From contig JANTQA010000015.1 in assembly GCA_027625915.1 (NCBI GenBank), positions 4,493,001 through 4,557,000 of the forward strand: a DNA stretch of 64,000 nucleotides, written 5' to 3'. Position numbers and translations under genes: made by a program. The DNA is from Anaeramoeba flamelloides (lineage: Eukaryota; Metamonada; Anaeramoebidae). This document shows positions 46,204 through 57,754 of the stretch, one piece after another. Positions within the stretch are counted from its first letter, which is position 1. Each line of letters begins with the position of its first letter. The notes beneath the pieces were generated by a model that was given only the letters and a program-made list of their open reading frames with translations, had not been told where the DNA came from and made no database searches.

Positions 46204-49200
46204 TATATAAACAAAATTTCCCATAAAGAAAATATTAAAATATGAATTTTTAATTACAAAACTTTCTGAATGATCACTTATTTTGATATACCTTTCAGGT
46301 TTTAGGAGAATCCTTAATGTCTAAAGATCCCCTAATCAAAAGGTAAGACCATTTCAAAGAATAGGTTAAATACTATTTTCGATCTTTGGAAGCTTTGTTT
46401 TGGATTTTTGAATTTATTTAATAAACAGCATGTTTTTTTTTTCCGAGTCTTCTAAATAATACTTTTTTTAAAAAAAAACCTATACCAAACCATAAAAAAA
46501 ATATATGATAGCATAAAACTGATTTTTTTGTCTTTATTTGAAACAGAAAGTCAATTTATATGCATGGAAATTTTCACCATAATTTTAGAACTATTGTAAC
46601 AATTCTATATATATATATATATATAAATTGTAAACCTGGAATGGTAATCCTGAATTGACATCAAATATAAATTGAGGAAAATTCACCTTTTGACAATATT
46701 TAATCTTTTAATCATTATCTTTGTATCATTAAACTTATTCTATATATTCTGACCATGAACTTAAAATATATCCACACACAACACAGTACAAAACACATAC
46801 TTGGGCACATGCACTATTATCCACTATAGAACCCATTAAAAAACTTATAAAATATTTGAAAATCGAAATTATTCATTTTTTTTCAAACTTGTTATAAATC
46901 ATACTGATTATTGTCTAAATTATGTATACGCGTATTTTTTCCATTTTATCATTTTAAGTAATGAAGAAAACCCTTTAATTTTCCAAAATGTTTAAAAAAA
47001 ATACACTTGGCCTATATAGAGTCTTGTTAATTTGTTTTTTAAGTAATTGTTTTTAAAAAAATTACATTATAATGAATATAACAAAAAGATTATAAATAAA
47101 AATAGTTAATTGACAATATATTCTCTCTTTTGTGAAATGAATGGTTTTCGAAAGAATCCACATTAAAAATTTCCAAAAAAAAATTGAAAAAAAAAAAAAA
47201 CAAACTTTTGGGACTTTATTGAATTAAAATTCCTCAGAAGTAGATAATTAGATTAACTTACCATAATTCCAATTCAAAAACAAACATTTATTTTTTCATA
47301 TAAAAAGTGTATTTTTTGATCATTCTCTTATATTTTTTTGTATTATTCTGTTCGCTAAAAAAAATAATTTAAAAAAATATTGGATTAATTATATTTGGTT
47401 GTAAAATAATTTAATTATTTTTAGTTTTTGTTAAAACAATTAATAATTTATCTTAAATATTAATAATTAGGAATTTAAAACAATAAGTATAAAAAAAATA
47501 CCATTAAAAGTCTATTTTCAATAATTTTAGACTTTTGGAAAACAATTGAATATTTCCCTTTTCCAATATTTACTGAGTTTTTATAATTTCTCAAGAATTT
47601 CTAATTTTCCACCTATATCTTATTTGTTCTTCAAAGTCCAATCTTAAAAAATAACTTTTCTTTGTTTTATTCTTTTGATTCATTTTTACAAACAAGACCA
47701 AATATAAACCAAATTAATAGTATTCCAGTTTTTAATAATCCACATATGCTTCCAAAAGTAACTATTTTTCTCAATTTTTTAATTTCAAAAATTACTCAAT
47801 AATCACCATAAAAAACCCAAAGATTGGTTATTTTTGTTTCCTTTTTTATCAGATTCGTTGTAAAATCAATATATTTTCATAAAGTAAAAAAATTATTGGT
47901 CAAAAAAATCTTTTGGTTAATTATTTCAATTTTTGAAATAATTGATTTTTTATCAACTAATCAACATTTCAAGATAAATTTAATAAAGATATTTCGCAGC
48001 TTTTGGGTCTATGTATTGTTTTTTAACTTTAAAATTTTATCAAAATCTGTATTATTTTTTAAAATTTATTGTATCTTTTGCTCACATATATCTTTTTTTA
48101 ATAGAGAAGATTTACAAAAATTAGTACTTTTTTACTTATCAAAATTTTAGTAACATTTGAACAATGAAGAACTAAAGAGGTTTACATTCAATAAGAACAC
48201 ACTTTAATTTTAGACTTCTTCTTGGTAGGTACTAATCCAATAATCTTGTGATATTTCAAGAAATTTCTGATATTCATGAATATAAAAACAAGGATCAATT
48301 ATATACCGATTTATTACTTAAAAACAATTTGTTTATTGTTCTGATATTTATTCAAATAACACTGAATTTTCAAAAATAAGCATCCTTACTTCTTATAAAA
48401 CACTTCTAAATTTTTAACCTTATCAAAATGTTTGTTCAAAAAGAATTATTTTTTGGGATCGACTCAATCAAATTTAAAGAAATTTTGCTCTTCTTTTTTG
48501 AAAATCTCGATTATCACAAGACCAGCTTTCATTGAAATGTTCTTTTTTAGCTGGTGTCCTCCAAGTTTGGTATGAGTGAATAAATGTTCAACAGCATTAT
48601 TGAAACAAAGAAGGGATAATTAAAAAAGCTACATTTTAACAACAAAAACATCTTAAAAAAAAACCTTTTATTTTAATTACTATTTTCTGTTTTTCCTTTA
48701 ATTCAAAAACTCACAATTAATAAATTAATTAACTTATTATTACTATTGTAAATTCTATTGAAAAAATCAAAAATCATCAATTAGTATTAAATTTATTTTG
48801 AGAAAAAATAGGACAAATTAGAATTTTGAGAAAATGAGTAAAAACTGATCAATAATTTTAATATTTTACTTTTGAGAAAAAAAGATTCATAAATAGATGA
48901 AATTAATGATGATCAAGAATAGTTGTTTTTGAATTCTCTTCATCAAATCTCTCCAAAGAGAATGTTTTATTACCATTAAAAATAAAATTTGTAAAAAGAA
49001 TTTTTACCCAAATTCTAAATGTAATCAGAATTTCCCTTACCCTAACACTTCAAAAAAACACAATACACTTATCTGAATTAAAACACAGATAGCTTTGAAT
49101 AATATGGGAATAAGAAAGAAGTTTTAAAATTTAGACTTTTTGGAATTTCTCATTTTTTTATTGTTGTAATCCTTTTTAATAAACAAAAGAAAAAATTTCC

Positions 49201-49210
49201 AATTTGCTTG
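46204..49210. other. Gene-free interval upstream of Rab
   Basis: 3 kb of A/T-rich DNA with a (TA)n tract at about 46604-46625. A 108-residue plus frame at 47824-48150 has the Phe/Ile/Lys composition of random A/T-rich sequence and no recognised domain. The Rab promoter should lie at the right end. Confidence 0.45.
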
Positions 49211-52200
49211 ATGATAAACGAAGAAAGATATTTCAAAATCTTAATTATTGGTGATACAGGTGTTGGTAAATCCTGTATTATGGTCAGATTTACGGTTTGT
49301 TTTTTTTTTTTCTTTTATTTTTTTTTTTTTCTTTTGTTTTTGGTTTTTCTTGTGTTTTTTCTTTTTGAATTTTTTACTCAACAGAATTAAAAAAACAAAA
49401 ACCAAAACAAATAAAAAACCAAAACAAACAAAAAACAAAAACAAAACACAAACCATAAATATTATTTTCATAATTTAGGAAGAAACTTTCAATGAAACTT
49501 ATATCTCGACTATTGGTGTTGATTTTGTAAAACTTTTTTTTCTTTTTTTTTTTTATTAATTTGTCAATCCAACAACCTTTTCAAAAACAAAAATAAAATC
49601 CATTTGAATTTTCTTTGTTATTTATCAAAATTTCAGAAAGTACGGACAGTTGAAGTCAACAACAAACCTGTTAAGCTTCAAATTTGGGACACAGGTAAAA
49701 AACAACAAATTTTTTTATTTATTTTTAATCCAAAATTTGATCTTTAAAATCAAAAATAACCTTTTTTGATCTGTGACGTTGAATTTTTTTTCAACCTGAT
49801 CTATTTTCTCATTCTTTTACTTATTCTTTTCTTTTTGGTTTTTAAACACTTAATGAAAAACCAAGCTGGACAAGAAAGATTTAAAACAATTACAAGAAAC
49901 TATTACAAAGGATCACAAGGGATACTCATGGTCTATGATGTAACAAATTCAAAATCATTTGAGAATATCAAGAATTGGAGCTCGGAAGTGGACAAATTTT
50001 CGAATTCTGAGTTTTGCAAATACCTAGTTGGAAACAAATGTGATCTTCAAGAGAAAAGGAGAATTACTTATGGAATGGGAGAAGTAAAATTAATTTTTTG
50101 TTTTTATATTTTCTTATTATTTTTTAAATGGTTGTGATCAAAAAAAGTTTTTCATAAAGACCTCAGAATAAAGGTTTGTTTAAGTTTTTCAACTGTTTTA
50201 TTTGACTCCCCTAGAAAACTTTTTTGTTACATTTTTTTTAAAGCTACTCATACCGTTTTCTTTTTCTTGATTCTTTATTTCGATTTTATGAAAAATTAAG
50301 TACATTGTGTGAAAAATCAATTATCAATTCAAACCAACAACCAAAATGAAAAAGAGAATTAATCTTTTTCTTAATGTTTCTAAATTTAATTTCTCATCTG
50401 ATCGATAAAAGTCGGCAATCCTCCTAAAAATAAAAAAATAAAAAAAAAATTATACTATTTGTTTCAAAATAAATGGAATAAAATTTTCATTCATCTTTCC
50501 AAAAAAAGAATTTAAAAATCATGTAACTTTTCAAATTCTTCATAATCTTAAAATCAGCTTAAATTATTCCTGTTTTTAGAATTGGGGATTTGGTGACTTG
50601 TTTTATTTCTTTGAATGATATTTTGGAAAGATGAATGAAAATTTTATTCCATTTATTTTGAAACAAATAGTATAATTTTTTTTTTATTTTACATTTAACA
50701 GTAGATCAAAAAATTCCAAATTAAGACACAAAATCAAGATTCTTGTAAAATAAATTGTTTCTAAAAAAAATTCCAAAAAATGTATTTTAATTTGAGATTT
50801 TTTTGTTCCTTAAATTTCGTCGAAAGTTCGTGCCTTAAAAGTGAAACTATCTATTTTTAAAAATAAAAATCTTTGAATTTTGAAAATTTCCAAATGTTTT
50901 TTGTGTCTGCAATTAGATATTTTTTAAAGTTCTCAAGCTGTTTTAAAATAATGTGATCAAAAAAAGTTTTTAATAAAGACCTGAAAAAAGGTCAACGTAA
51001 GTTTGCCAGTTTAAGTTTTATAGATTCCTTAGAAAACTTTTTTGTTACACTTTTTTAAAAGTGCACTCGAAACTGAAAATTTAGATTCTTTATTCAAATT
51101 GATTGATTTTCCATAATTTATCCATTTTTGATGATCCGATATAAAATTTTATTCTCTTGATCTAAATTTATGGACTACCTGAAATTTGAGGTTTGAGAGA
51201 CTATTGAAATCAAATATATTAACCGACAGAAATTATTTAATTGTTTATTTGTTGAAAGAAAAACAAAATATTGTAAATTTTGGATTTGGAAGGAATCATT
51301 TTTTGATATAAAAAACATTTTGAGAATTTTTCAAACAAACCAAGTCCAATTAGAAATCCATTTTTTTACTTGATAATGATACGTGTCTTAACAGATTGTA
51401 TCCAAGTAACTTCATTTTATAATTAAAAAAGGTGGATCATTTTTTTTCCATCTTTTAATACTTCATTTTTACAATTAAAAAATGAAAAAAAATTTTTTCA
51501 GTTCTTAAAATCCTTTTTTCAATAGTTATAATAATTTTAAAAAAGTATGGTTTATAATTTAAATTGAAAATTTTCAAAAAGTATGACAAAAATTTTGAAA
51601 TTTATGAAAACTTTTCATTTTGAAAAAGTTTTTAAAAAAGTGTAATAATTTCTTAATGAATCAATTAAAACTGTTTTTGATTAAAAAAAGATTTAAAAAA
51701 GAATGTAACAAAATACAATTTGAAATACCCTTTAACGGTTTGCTTTAGAAATATCTAAACGCACATTTAAAACAAGTTTCAATCAATTTTCAAATAAAAA
51801 AAAAAGAAAAAAGGATCTAAATATCACAATTAACATTTCTTCAGTAAGATCCCTTTTTCAACCCTAATCAATTCATTCACCAAAACCAAAAATTATTGTG
51901 GAATTTTTTTGTTTGAACATATTAACCCAACTTTCGTTTACCCAGTCACAATCACACCTTTCATTGAAATGCCATTAGTACCATTGTCACAATTTACATA
52001 CCACTTCTTTTATTATACACAAATTAGTCATTGAAAAGCATTTTTGCACTACTTTACCTTTATCAAAATTTCAATTTTTACACAGCTTTTCCATCCAAAA
52101 TCCCTTACCAAATCAACATTTAACAATTTTTCAAATAGAAAAACAAAAAAGAAAGAAATAAGAAAAACAAAAAAAAAAAAAAAAGAAATTTCTTCTTTTC

Positions 52201-54372
52201 ATTTCAAGAAATAAATTAAATTTTTTTTGCATCATCTCCACTTCAACAAACAAGCAATCTAACAAATTAATTTCGCACTCTTATCTTTTTTTTTTTTTTT
52301 TTTCAAATCTATTGTTCCTTAATGCAAAAACAAATTGAATTTCCGAAAAGAGAGGATGATATTCAGATGTTTTTGTTAGAATCATATTTAATGATTTAAT
52401 TTAATTGTTCCTCAAGCAATTGGGAAAAGATTTTTCAAATTGTATTTTGTCACATTATTTTTTAAAAATTTTTTTAATCAAAAACTTTTTTGATTGATTC
52501 ATTAAGAAATCATTACACTTTTTTAAAAACCAATTCAAAATCAAAAGTTTTCATAAATTTCAAAAATTTGACATACTTTTATAAAACAACTGTATTATAA
52601 AAAAGATTTCAAAATGTTCTCAAAAATGAACAATACACCTCAATAGACCACTTATTTAAAATTAAATTTAAAAAATTTTGATTTCAATTTTCCAAATCTA
52701 TGTTGCTTAAAGAACCTGTGTGGATATAAAAATAAAAACTCTGGAGTTTTGTATTTTTTTTATTTTCACTTTTTTGGAAAGCTCAATTCCAATTTATTTG
52801 CAAAAAAATAAACAAAAAAAAATAAAAACAAATATTGAAAAAATATTTCATTGAAAAATCTCAATTAAAAAATAAAAGGTACTTGGAATGGTATAATAAA
52901 CACTTGAAATTCCAAGTAAATTAGATCTTGAGCCATACAATAAAAAATATTATTTTTCCACACTTTTGTTCTTTTTTAATTTTTTTCAATTTATTTTTGA
53001 TATGTATTGTTTTGGATTTTTTTTTTTATTACAAGGGACTATAGTTGCTTAATACATTCATTTCATTTAATTCAGTTTCCAAAAAAAAAAATTGTTATTT
53101 ATTTTTTTCATTTACAAACTAAAATTTCTTTTTTTTTCTTTTATTTTCTTTTAGAAAAAATTTCAACTTGCGCTTTTATTGGGTTTGAAAAATTCAACAA
53201 TTAGTAAATCTTGCAATGATGAATTGTTTACCATTTTTAATCACACCCTTTTGAATCCTCTGAATTTTTGAACCATTTGCTTCATAACATAAATTACTGT
53301 TTTTTCATGATTGAAAAAAGATTTACTTTTAATGATTTTCAAAATCCGGATTTTTTCCTTTTAGATTCAAAATACTCCTTTAAATATTTACAGTAATAAT
53401 AAAAAGATCTTCACAAATCAATTAAAAAGGAAAATTGATAAATTAGTTTGGCTCTTTATTATTGGTCTTTGGAGATAAAATAACATTTTTTTTTTACATT
53501 GAAATTTAACAGTATTTATATATTTATCTTAGAAACTCTACTACACTTGAAAATAAGGTGGAGTGAAATTTTCATTCGAGAATTTTCATTCTAGAATTTG
53601 TATTTTAGAACCTTTTCAAGCTAGATTTCAGATTTTGACACCAAAATGATTTTGCTAAATGACAAAAGTTTCGAAAAAATAAAAATTTCAAATTTTAACA
53701 ATATATTTTGGCTAAGCATTCTTTGAAGTCAACAAATATGAAATTATAAGCAAAAGTAATCTTTATCAATGATAAAAATTCAGATAGTCCTTAAATATGA
53801 TTGTTATAGATATTTTTATTATTTCTATTGGCCTTCCGGTGCGATAATGTATCTGAAGAATCAATTTGGAACATATATCGTTAATAAGTTGAATTCTTTA
53901 AGAATAGTGTATTTATTCTCATTTTTTTTTTTTTTTTGTACAAAATTCAATCATATATCAAATAAAATTAATCTTTCGAGTTTTAAGGATTATCAAGAAT
54001 ATGAAAAAAATTCTTTTATATTTTGAATGTTGTTGTTGAAAAGTTTGCTATTTGATCTTCGAATCAAAATTTTTCTGAAAAAAAAATAATTAAAAAAACC
54101 TAATTGAAAATTCTCATTTGTTTCTAATTTTTTTTTTTATTTTGAATAAAATTTCAAATTAATTGAATTATCTTCTATAATAGAAACTTGCAAATGAACT
54201 TGGAATCAAATTTTTTGAATCAAGTGCAAAGAGCAACAAGAACATTGATGCAATTTTCCATAGCATAGCCATAGATATTGATAAAAATTTGCAAAATAAA
54301 AAGAATGACAAACAAGAATTTAAAATTAAAACAAAAAATAACTCACAAAATGATAAAAAAAAATGTTGTTAA
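49211..54372 (+). CDS. Rab GTPase, Rab8-like, five exons
   Basis: Small GTPase that directs vesicle traffic. Exons are 49211-49294, 49479-49526, 49637-49694, 49866-50083 and 54184-54372, giving 198 residues. The start is the ATG at 49211 (MINEERYFKILIIGD). P-loop GDTGVGKS lies at 14-21, and effector loop YISTIGVDF with Thr39 at 36-44. KLQIWDTAGQERFKTI includes the catalytic Gln66. NKCD lies at 120-123 and SAK at 150-152. The C-terminus KKKCC is a standard double-geranylgeranylation signal. NSKSFENIKNW and GEKLANELGIKFFESSAK are closest to Rab8/Rab1-type proteins; exact subfamily is inference. The first three introns are 184, 110 and 171 nt; the fourth is 4100 nt and full of repeats. The acceptor of intron 3 is the less usual CCAAG. 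All switch residues are intact, so it looks functional. Confidence 0.95.
50441..50685. mobile_element. Foldback element with perfect ~60-bp arms
   Basis: 50441-50503 and 50621-50685 are inverse copies with virtually no mismatch: TATACTATTTGTTTCAAAAT and its inverse, and TCATTCATCTTTCCAAAA and its inverse. The loop is ~118 bp. The arm perfection suggests it is recent. Confidence 0.8.
50698..50851. mobile_element. Family E element, partly deleted
   Basis: Retains AAGACACAAAATCAAGATTC and the right half (CCTTAAATTTCGTCGAAAGT then TCGTGCCTTAAAAGTGAAAC). Most of the left arm is missing, so it can no longer fold fully. Confidence 0.7.
51576..52588. mobile_element. Family J large inverted-repeat element (~1 kb)
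   Basis: Arms 51576-51725 and 52437-52588 are ~85-90% inverse by eye. Landmarks are AAATTTATGAAAACTTTT, AAAAAAGTGTAATAATTTCTT and ACAAAATACAATTTGAAA. The ~710-bp centre holds no gene. It is probably a MITE with long ends; the superfamily is not evident. Confidence 0.7.
53605..53765 (+). repeat. Family F dispersed repeat, copy 2
   Basis: Direct counterpart of 15130-15305, inside the long Rab intron. Confidence 0.6.
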
Positions 54373-56164
54373 TAAATAATGAAAAGATTTATTTGATTCA
54401 TTAATTATTTTAATTTCTTAAAATAAAAAACAAATGTTTAAATTTTTGTTGTTTCTTTGTTTTATAAAAAAATAATAAGAATTATTTTGAATTATTAACA
54501 AAGTATTATTAAGACAAATAATCAAACCAATTTTAATTTTTTTTTTTGTTTCGAAAGGAACTTTATTAAAAAAAAATTAAAAAATATTATGTTCTGAATT
54601 TATCATTTAAATATGTAAATTAATAAAAAAAATTAATTTATTTTTTTATATTAGAAGATTTGATCATATCATTTTCCAATTCACAAACAAGTTTCCAATA
54701 CTGAGATATTATAGAAAATCGTGGCAATAAATAAAATTGCGATAATATGATAAATAGTGAGAGATTCTTTAAAATCAGGGTAATCAATAATATTGGAAAT
54801 ATCTATAAAATCATGATAATTGTCGAAAAATGGTCATAAATGTTAGAAAATCGAGATAAAAAATTAAATTGTAATATAATAGTTGATGACTTTTAAGGCT
54901 AATTCAACAATATTTTTAAAAAGAAAAATTTTGTTGATCAAAAAATATATTACGTGAAAAAAAGTTATTCTTTGAAAAAACAACAAAAAAGATACTTGGT
55001 TCAATCAAGGATCAGATCAAAGAGTTTTATTGCATTTTGTTTTAATTTGGGTGACATATCCTATCTGATCCTTTAGGATCAACAACAATAATTACTAAAG
55101 ATAAATAAATAGTTTAATCAATCGTGGTGTTATAAATTGTGCTAAATAAAAAGGTATTTACAAAGACCAACTCTTCACTCATTTGTTAAAGATGGAGTTC
55201 TTGAGTTCACATAATTTTCAATATTCTATGAAAGTTGAAAGGGGTTGAATAACTTTTCAAAAACTTTCACAACAACCTAGCCAGATGATCACCAATTATT
55301 AAGATTTTTTGTACAATTGTTGTAGTCTTCTTGTTATTCTTCTTCTTTGAGTATCTTTGTATGGAAAGAAAAGAAAACACAACTTAGGATTTTTTTTTTT
55401 GATCCATCAACAATAAGAAGGAAAATTCGTCTTTATTCTTATTGATTATTTAACTTCTGAAGGTAATGACCCCATTTCTAAAAACCCATCTATTTTATAT
55501 CCAAATACAATTTCAAATTGGAGTTTTAGTAGTATGATAATCAAATTCATTTTAGGTTTTTTATATGATGAAAAAAATAAAAAAATCCAAATAAAAAAAA
55601 ATTTTTTAATCAAATACAAACACACTCATGACTTTAATAAAAGAATTAAGTTTTTCAAACCATTCAAACAATTGAAGACAATTTACAATATTTCAAAACA
55701 CTTTCAAAAATTTTTAAATGGGAGGAACATGTGTAAAAGCATTAAAGTTTTGAAAAAGTCAAGAGATTTTGTATAAGGTGTTTACAAAAATTAATTTTTA
55801 TTATTGCGATTATTATTTTATTCATGATAATGTGGAATATCACGATTTTATGATTTTTTCAGGATAAATTCGGACTATTTGAGATTTTTTTAATATTATC
55901 ACGAGTTTATTGTTATTATTGTGGTAATACAGGTTATCACCAAAATTACTATTATTAATTTATTTTTTTTTAAAAAATACCATCATTTATTTCAAAAGAT
56001 ATTATGTTAAAAGAAGTCATTATTAATATTTTTTGGTTTCAATTTTTAAATTTTTTCTTAAATAACAATGTGGTTTTGAATTACAAATGTCACTAAATAA
56101 GGATTTATTTAACTTGACAATTAATTGAAGAATAAACAATACAAAATTTACCTAATATAGATAA
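54373..56164. other. Gene-free interval
   Basis: 3' flank of Rab followed by A/T-rich DNA. Short frames such as 55534-55776 (plus) look random. Confidence 0.45.
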
Positions 56165-56870
56165 ATTTAAATAAACTCTTTTTCAAATAAAAGGGAATAA
56201 AAAATTTTAAGAATTATTCACAAATGAATCAAATTAATTGTAGTATCATTCTAAAATCTAAGAAACTCTTTAAAACCTAATTAAAACACTCAACCGAATC
56301 TTTAAAACTCATTAAAACAAATCAATAAAAATTAAAATTCAATATTTTAAAAATTGGTGTGCCCTTTTATTTGAAATGAGAAATCTCGTTTTGTAAATTG
56401 TAATGAAAAAAATTATAAACGTAATAAAAACCATTTAACAAGGCGAATTGGGAAAAAGTTCTCAACATTTTATTGATAATTCTTTACATATCAAACTTTT
56501 GTTCTTTAAAGTCTCATATTCCAGATAAAGCCACAATTCATCTGGTATTTTGTTGGAATGTTTTTTCTTTATTTCTCTTTTCTTTGTTCCATGCATCAAT
56601 CGAATATGGGCCTTTCTTAATTCCTATTTCTAGCTCATTCGAAATCAAACTTAAACTGTTTCCATTTATACACAGGTAGATTATTTCCAAATTGGTTTCT
56701 TCTTATCTTGCTTTTTCATTTTCCAACTGTTCAATATCCAGAAATGAAAAAATGAAAAAATGAAAAAATGAAAATCACCAATAAGGAATTATCTTATTAA
56801 CAATCAAATTCGATGTTATTGACGATTTGAGAGGTGTACCCTTTTGTTTGAAAAATAGTTTAATTAGGGG
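56165..56870 (-). mobile_element. Family C element copy 2
   Basis: Reverse-orientation full-length copy. Ends AAACTCTTTTTCAAATAAAAG (left) and CTTTTGTTTGAAAAATAGTTT (right). Internal AAAGTCTCAT..TCCAGATAAAGCC matches the other two copies inverted. Confidence 0.75.
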
Positions 56871-57754
56871 ATGTTTTTTTTTTTTTTTTTTTTTGTAATT
56901 TCGATACCAAAATCTCTAAAGAGTTTAAAACGTTTCATCTATTCTTGGAGTTTTTTTATAAAAATTTTGATTTTTCGTAACTACTTATGTAATATTCCTT
57001 ACAATGCGCAATTTTCAACTCCAATTAACAATATACTTTTTTTCAAGTTTTATTTAATTAAATTTAATAATTAGTTTATCTAAATATATAATAGATTTCA
57101 AATTAATAAAATACAATCTAATATTTGCTTTATATCGATTTTTTTTTTTTTTTTTGAATTAAATCTCTTCATACTGAATTAACATCTTTTTAATTGTACT
57201 ATATTCTGTAAACTATCACAGAGATGACATAAAGCCACGATTTAGTTATAAACAATTAATCTTTATCAAATAAACTCAAAAATATAGATACTCATCTTGT
57301 GTATGTATTTAAAAATGTTTTTTTTCCAAATAATAAAACAAGAAATCTATTTTGTAAAAAACTAGTAATTTGTAAATTTTTCTTCTTTTCTTTTTTTAAT
57401 TGTAAATTATTATTTTTATTTCTAAACTTGTGAAAAATTGGAAGTTATCCCACCACTTAAAAATTTATATATCAACAATTCAAATCAATTTTTTTATAAA
57501 AATAAATTAATATTTAAAAAATAAAGTAAAGATCACTTAACAAAAAAAAAAAAAAAGGAAAATAAATAAAAAAAAAAAAAAACCAATTAAACACAAAACT
57601 TAATTTAAAAAATTTTAAAGAATCCTTATTAAACCTCAGGTTTTATTTCTTATAAATTAACAAAAAGTACATAATTTCAACCCTCAAGTATGGTTATTAA
57701 ATCACAAATAAAAAAATATTTAAATATTTTATTATTAAAAACTTAATGTTTTTT
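56871..57754. other. Gene-free interval
   Basis: A/T-rich 3' flank of the tetraspanin-like gene, with poly-T and poly-A tracts. Nothing else recognised. Confidence 0.45.

Larger units (their letters stand above)
50136..51115. repeat. 165-bp direct repeat pair in the Rab intron
   Basis: 50136-50300 and 50950-51115 share GTGATCAAAAAAAGTTTTT, ATAAAGACCT, the TAGAAAACTTTTTTGTTACA block and GATTCTTTATT in the same order. The foldback and family E fragment lie between them. Confidence 0.65.
50084..54183 (+). other. 4.1-kb intron 4 of the Rab gene, packed with repeats
   Basis: Phase-0 intron (GTAAAA...TATAG) separating GMGE from KLANELG. Contents in order: a 165-bp direct duplication (50136-50300 and 50950-51115), a foldback (50441-50685), a family E fragment (50698-50851), a large inverted repeat (51576-52588) and a family F copy (53605-53765). 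No exon is missing, because the protein is continuous across it. Confidence 0.9.

Noticed and set aside
47824-48150. 108-residue plus-strand frame
   Set aside because: Phe/Ile/Leu/Lys-dominated composition typical of random A/T-rich DNA, no domain, no splice context, no repeat or homologue recognised.
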